A stretch of 64,000 nt of DNA from Bdellovibrio sp. BCCA (GTDB taxonomy: Bacteria > Bdellovibrionota > Bdellovibrionia > Bdellovibrionales > Bdellovibrionaceae), in contig NZ_JBBNAC010000001.1 of assembly GCF_037996825.1 (NCBI RefSeq), positions 3,720,001-3,784,000 of the forward strand. Direction: 5' to 3'. Under the pieces are notes generated by a model. That model saw only the letters and a program-made list of their open reading frames with translations. It ran no database searches and was not told the DNA's origin. The translations under genes were made by a program, and so were the position numbers. Positions 60,145-64,000 of this stretch are shown piece by piece. Each line of letters opens with the position of its first letter. Position 1 is the first letter of the stretch.

Positions 60145-61302
60145 TCACAAAGATGCGATGTAGATGATAAGCGCTGTTAAAATAGTGTTTCCCAACGCCC
60201 ATGGAAGAAGTGTCTTCCAACCAAAATCCATCAGCTGATCGTAACGGAAACGTGGAAGAGTCCAACGAACCCAGATGAACACCCAAAGGAAGAATGCAAA
60301 CTTGATGTTAAACACCAAGAAGTGAATCAGAGCGACCAAAGCACTTGCCCATGAAGGCGAAGAAGTCACAGATGCTGCCCACTCTTGAACTTGCGCTACA
60401 GAAACATAAGGAATGCTGTAACCACCAAAGAAGAACAAAGCCATCAAGCCCGATGCAATCATCATGTGACCGTATTCACCGATGAAGAACATGTTGAACT
60501 TAAAGCCGCCGTACTCTGTGTGGAAACCGGCAACAAGCTCAGACTCACCCTCTGCCAAGTCGAATGGCAAACGGTTGGATTCTGCGAATGTCGTTGTAAA
60601 GAACAACAAAGCTGCAAGAGGTTGATAGAAGATACCCCAGTTCGGGATGTACGGAGAAGAAACCGTGTAACCCATGAACGAAAAAGTCAAAGGACCTTGT
60701 TGAGCTATCGTCATCGCTGTCAAATCAAACGTTCCGTAAAGCATGATCACGCCAACGATTGAAAGACCCAGCGCCAACTCGTAAGAGATCGTTTGCGCTG
60801 AAGCGCGAAGAGCACCCATCAAAGAATACTTATTTCCTGATCCCCAACCCGCCATCAACAATGTGTAAGCAGCCAAAGAAGAAACACCCAAGATGAAAAC
60901 GATACCAACACCGATATCGTAACCTTGAACTAGGAAAGAGTATGGACCCCAAGTCGTGCCGAACATTTCAAACGTGCCCACTTGAATTGGTGTCGACATT
61001 GGAATTGCAGAGAAAGCCACCGCACCTGGAATCAACGCAAACACCGGAGCTGCGTAGTACAACAATGGTTTTGCTGTATCAGGAACGAAGTTTTCTTTCG
61101 TCAAGAATTTCACCGCATCGGCCAAAAGCTGCATTAAACCCAAAGGTCCAACGCGGTTTGGTCCCAAACGATTTTGGATGAAGGCAGATCCACGACGCTC
61201 AAGCCATACAAGAATAGGAACTGCTTGAACCATCATCAAAAAGATGATGACAAGTTTTAAACCGTTAACGGTTATCTCGAAAATATCTTTACCCATGCCC
61301 AT
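60145..61302 (-). CDS. nuoH: NADH-quinone oxidoreductase subunit H
   Basis: Protein of 385 residues. WLERRGSAFIQNRLGPNRVG near the N-terminus and ESNRLPFDLAEGESELVAGF are the defining quinone-site segments with the Glu-rich loop. It connects the membrane and hydrophilic arms and helps form the quinone chamber. Here nuoI, normally next to nuoH, is missing and nuoJ follows directly. An ATG two codons inside (61296) is an equally possible start. Confidence 0.95.
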   Translation of the reverse strand: MGMGKDIFEITVNGLKLVIIFLMMVQAVPILVWLERRGSAFIQNRLGPNRVGPLGLMQLLADAVKFLTKENFVPDTAKPLLYYAAPVFALIPGAVAFSAIPMSTPIQVGTFEMFGTTWGPYSFLVQGYDIGVGIVFILGVSSLAAYTLLMAGWGSGNKYSLMGALRASAQTISYELALGLSIVGVIMLYGTFDLTAMTIAQQGPLTFSFMGYTVSSPYIPNWGIFYQPLAALLFFTTTFAESNRLPFDLAEGESELVAGFHTEYGGFKFNMFFIGEYGHMMIASGLMALFFFGGYSIPYVSVAQVQEWAASVTSSPSWASALVALIHFLVFNIKFAFFLWVFIWVRWTLPRFRYDQLMDFGWKTLLPWALGNTILTALIIYIASL

Positions 61303-61306
61303 TGAT

Positions 61307-61675
61307 CTAGTCCCATTCCAATGCTTTTGATTTTACTTCCCAGAAAAGTCCGAAGATGAAGACCGCGATGAAAACCATCATCGAGATAAACACAAACGCA
61401 CCCGCACCCGTGGAGATAAATTCGCGGAAAGAAATTGCCCACGGATACATGAAGATGATCTCAATATCGAAAAGAATGAAAAGAATGGCAGTGAGGTAAT
61501 ACTTCACTGATACTTTTGTATCTTTCTTATCAAGAGCAGGAATACCGCACTCGTACGGTTCGTATTTGATGGGATGATAGATGGCTTTGCCGCCAGTTTT
61601 GCTTGCAACCCACAGTAAAAAAGCTCCAAAAAGAGCAATGAAAATGACGATGAATATGACTCCACCGAGTGGCAC
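61307..61675 (-). CDS. nuoA: NADH-quinone oxidoreductase subunit A
   Basis: Protein of 122 residues. Starts best at GTG 61675, with GGAGG five bases upstream; a TTG at 61687 overlaps that site and is less likely. Three membrane helices with the conserved loop KYEPYECGIPALDKKDTKVS holding the quinone-near Cys, and LFDIEIIFMYPWA. It heads a nuoA-H-J-K-L-M-N operon, with nuoB, C, D, E, F, G and I absent. It is divergent from mfd across about 75 bases. Confidence 0.93.
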   Translation of the reverse strand: MPLGGVIFIVIFIALFGAFLLWVASKTGGKAIYHPIKYEPYECGIPALDKKDTKVSVKYYLTAILFILFDIEIIFMYPWAISFREFISTGAGAFVFISMMVFIAVFIFGLFWEVKSKALEWD

Positions 61676-61750
61676 TAGACCCTCCAAAGTTGTCGTTATT
61701 ATTTGGATTTCAATTAGTTATATATGCGTCGTCACTGAAATCCAAGAAAT

Positions 61751-64000
61751 ATGAATGGAAACAAGGCGATAAGCGTGGCAAGATCATTCCACTTCATGAA
61801 AGCGGAAATGACTCACACAAGGCTTGAAACCATCCTGGAAAGAGCCTTTGAAACAACTCGCGGAAAGATTCAAGTGACCGGAGCTTCTTCTCCGCTCGCG
61901 CTTGCTTACTTTTTGTCGCAGACTTACTCTAAAAAAATCAACAGCTTGCCGCACTTAGTTATTGTTGGAAGTCTGCAAGATGCGAACAAACTTCAGCAGT
62001 TGATTGAGTTCTTCGACCCATCTCGTCAAGCACATATTCTGCCTCCTTTTGATGTTTCTCCTTACTCGGGTCTTTATCCAAACTCGAGAGTTGCTTCGGA
62101 TCGAATTCAATTTCTCGCGAAAGCTCAGTCGGCCAAAGCCGGAGAAATCTTCATATCTCCTTCTGACGCGCTGATGCAGAAAACCTTGCCGATGAAAATC
62201 CTGAAGGATTATTCGCGAACATTGAAGCCCGCTGACGAACTTCCAGAAGACATCGCGGAGTTTTTAAATTCTCTTGGTTATGTGTCAGCTCCGATGGTGG
62301 AGGATAAAGGTCAGTACGCCTTGCGCGGAGGAATCGTCGATATTTTTCCGCCGACGGAAGATCAGCCGGTGCGTCTGGATTTGTTCGGTGATCAGATTGA
62401 ATCCATTCGTTACTTTAGTATTTCAGATCAACGAAGCACGGATGAGTTGACCTCATTTGTATTAACTCCTGCGCGCGAGATTCTTTTCCGCGATGAAAAT
62501 CACGAAAGACTTTTACAGCGAGTTCGTGAAACTTTAGAAGGTCGCCCTGTTGATAAAGCGGACGCTGAAGAGATGCTTCGTTCTTTGGTTTTAAAAAATT
62601 CATTTCCTGGAATTGAATTTTTGCTTCCGTATTTTTACGGCGAGCTTTCAAGTCCTGCTGATCATTTTTCGGGAGCCGTGAATTTATGGTTCCTAGATCC
62701 GGTTGAAATTTCCCGGTGCGCGGATGAAACGTGGGCTGAGTTTAAAGCAGATCTTGCGACAAGCGAAACTCACGTTATTCGCCCTGATTTAGATTTACTC
62801 TATTCGCCATTTGAGAAGCTTTCTTTTCCACAAAACTCTCGCCAAATTTATTTTTCGTCTTTGGAATATCTGGAAGAGGAAAGTTCTGAAAATGCACAAG
62901 TTGAGTACCGCACATTCCTCACTCAGGATTTTACGAATTTAAGCCTTACAAATCCTGTGGGTTCTGAATTGTGGTTGCAGGCTGCAACGAACAAACTTCA
63001 CAAGTGGAAAGACGACGGCTACAGAATTTTTATCGGAACTAAAAATCAATCACACATTGAAAGATTGAAACTTGTTTTCGATAAACTGGGGTTGAAAGTC
63101 GCGCGCCCTGCGGAAGATGAATACCGTTGGGATTCTTGGCTGATGGAGCAAGATGGCGATCCGCATTTAGTTCACGTCATTCCTCATTATCTTTCTGAAA
63201 GCCTTCGTCTGGATGAAGAGAAAGTTATTTTTCTTCGCGACGAAGACTTCTATGGAAAAAAACAGCGCTCGCGTGAATCTTCAGGTGCTCAAGACTTTCA
63301 AAAACAAGCAAAGCGATTAGCCTTCGGTGACTTAAAACCTGGGGATCTCGTTGCTCACGTCAAACATGGCGTGGGTCAGTACGAGGGACTTAAGATCATG
63401 AACATCGGTGGTGTTGAGTCTGAATACATTCAGGTTGGCTATAAAGATAAAGATAAACTTTATCTACCCGTTTATCGCGTGGGACAGCTTCAAAAATTTT
63501 CGGGAGCTGCCACCACAACTATTCTTGATAAACTTGGCGGCACGGCTTGGGAAAAAACCAAAGCTAAAGTCAAAGCCCACGTTCGTGATATCGCGGCCGA
63601 TCTTCTGGCGCTTTATGCAAAGCGCGCCGAGATGCACAGACCCCCGTTTGTTTTTAAAGAAGAAGAGATTCAACTTTTTGAAAACAGTTTCCCTTACGAA
63701 GAAACTGAAGATCAAATGCGCGCGATCAATGATATTTTGTCGGATCTTAAATCGACAAAACCTATGGATCGTTTGGTTTGTGGTGACGTGGGTTTCGGAA
63801 AAACTGAGGTGGCGATGCGTGCAGCGTTCTTTGCCGTTCAGGCAAAAAAACAAGTCGCCCTTCTTGCTCCGACAACCGTTTTAACTTTCCAGCACTTTGA
63901 AACTTTGAAAAAACGTTTTGAAGGTTGGCCTGTTGATATTCGTGTCTTAAACCGTTTTGTCACTCCGTCTGAAGTGAAAAAGACTCTGCAAGATCTTAAA
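61751..64000 (+). CDS. mfd: transcription-repair coupling factor Mfd (3' end outside window)
   Basis: About 750 codons, open to the last base. The UvrB-like first part has LPPFDVSPYSGLYPNSRVAS and GQYALRGGIVDIFPPTEDQP; the RNA-polymerase-interacting domain has FGDLKPGDLVAHVKHGVGQY; the first RecG-like motor domain starts with Walker A GDVGFGKTEVAMRAAF and LLAPTTVLTFQHFETLK. Mfd removes stalled RNA polymerase and recruits UvrA. The start is uncertain: ATG 61751, GTG 61775 (AAGG eight bases upstream), ATG 61796 and ATG 61808 are all in frame. Divergent from nuoA. Confidence 0.93.
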   Translation, partial: MNGNKAISVARSFHFMKAEMTHTRLETILERAFETTRGKIQVTGASSPLALAYFLSQTYSKKINSLPHLVIVGSLQDANKLQQLIEFFDPSRQAHILPPFDVSPYSGLYPNSRVASDRIQFLAKAQSAKAGEIFISPSDALMQKTLPMKILKDYSRTLKPADELPEDIAEFLNSLGYVSAPMVEDKGQYALRGGIVDIFPPTEDQPVRLDLFGDQIESIRYFSISDQRSTDELTSFVLTPAREILFRDENHERLLQRVRETLEGRPVDKADAEEMLRSLVLKNSFPGIEFLLPYFYGELSSPADHFSGAVNLWFLDPVEISRCADETWAEFKADLATSETHVIRPDLDLLYSPFEKLSFPQNSRQIYFSSLEYLEEESSENAQVEYRTFLTQDFTNLSLTNPVGSELWLQAATNKLHKWKDDGYRIFIGTKNQSHIERLKLVFDKLGLKVARPAEDEYRWDSWLMEQDGDPHLVHVIPHYLSESLRLDEEKVIFLRDEDFYGKKQRSRESSGAQDFQKQAKRLAFGDLKPGDLVAHVKHGVGQYEGLKIMNIGGVESEYIQVGYKDKDKLYLPVYRVGQLQKFSGAATTTILDKLGGTAWEKTKAKVKAHVRDIAADLLALYAKRAEMHRPPFVFKEEEIQLFENSFPYEETEDQMRAINDILSDLKSTKPMDRLVCGDVGFGKTEVAMRAAFFAVQAKKQVALLAPTTVLTFQHFETLKKRFEGWPVDIRVLNRFVTPSEVKKTLQDLK

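Noticed and set aside
63408-63884. Plus-strand frame of about 158 codons inside mfd
   Set aside because: Out-of-frame overlap with the RNA-polymerase-interacting and Walker A regions of Mfd, which are clearly coding in another frame.
1-64000. Search for tRNA, rRNA, CRISPR arrays, insertion sequences, integrases and phage genes
   Set aside because: None seen by reading; intergenic gaps are short and genes are mostly housekeeping. A tRNAscan or CRISPR search could not be run.

Overview
The window looks like chromosomal core DNA of a Bdellovibrio-type predatory bacterium (Bdellovibrionota), with a base composition that appears, by eye, to be in the mid-40s percent GC. This assignment is an inference from gene content. 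The clues are many secreted or lipoprotein hydrolases (a subtilase, a protein-glutaminase-like enzyme, a zincin, an M16 peptidase, an L,D-transpeptidase, a patatin), a twitching-motility pilT, a fused NadD-RsfS protein, tandem DksA-like genes and a degenerate HD-GYP protein. There is no rRNA, tRNA, CRISPR array, prophage or insertion sequence that I can recognise.

Layout. 1-4.3 kb: end of a TPR protein, a RodZ-like protein, an ArnT/PMT-type glycosyltransferase and a PHP-like membrane protein in one operon, convergent with a 2Fe-2S ferredoxin. 4.4-9.6 kb: a DEDDh exonuclease, a small-peptide/RNA repeat (copy 1), glutamine-dependent nadE, a DUF2203 gene, a Flp-like pilin protein and a TPR protein. 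9.6-13.7 kb: comF-lolA-rimO, the protein-glutaminase-like protein and rlmH. 13.7-20.1 kb: the leftward group rng, a secreted protein, rplU-rpmA, obg and nadD/rsfS. 20.2-24.6 kb: pilT and the nucleoside salvage operon deoC-deoA-punA. 24.7-29.8 kb: a subtilase lipoprotein and a three-gene biotin-dependent acyl-CoA carboxylase. 29.8-35.1 kb: two secreted unknowns, tatB-tatC, a zincin and copy 2 of the small-peptide repeat. 35.1-46.2 kb: an HD phosphohydrolase, M16 peptidase, hemW, grpE-dnaJ, an LpoA-like lipoprotein, two DksA-family genes and lon. 46.4-54.2 kb: degenerate HD-GYP protein, L,D-transpeptidase, HTH/coiled-coil protein, patatin and a MoxR-DUF58-transglutaminase operon. 54.3-61.7 kb: membrane arm of complex I (nuoAHJKLMN). 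61.75 kb to the end: mfd, cut by the window.

The most unusual item is a repeat of about 285 bp present twice on opposite strands (5039-5323 minus, 34767-35054 plus). Each copy has an intrinsic-terminator-like hairpin, a hairpin that buries the Shine-Dalgarno sequence, a 32-codon hydrophobic peptide ending in a lipobox-like ISSC followed by Ser and stop, and a conserved downstream RNA-like domain. The copies have diverged, yet peptide length, the last residues and the hairpin pairing are kept. It could be a type I toxin-like module, or a gene for a lipopeptide or a signal-peptide-derived signal. I do not recognise it as a described family.

Other points: a leader before the first DksA-like gene in which AACCCCC faces the GGGGGTT ribosome-binding region around two hairpins; a DksA paralogue that has lost its zinc finger; an L21 protein with a long lysine/alanine tail; and a complex I cluster without its hydrophilic-arm genes.
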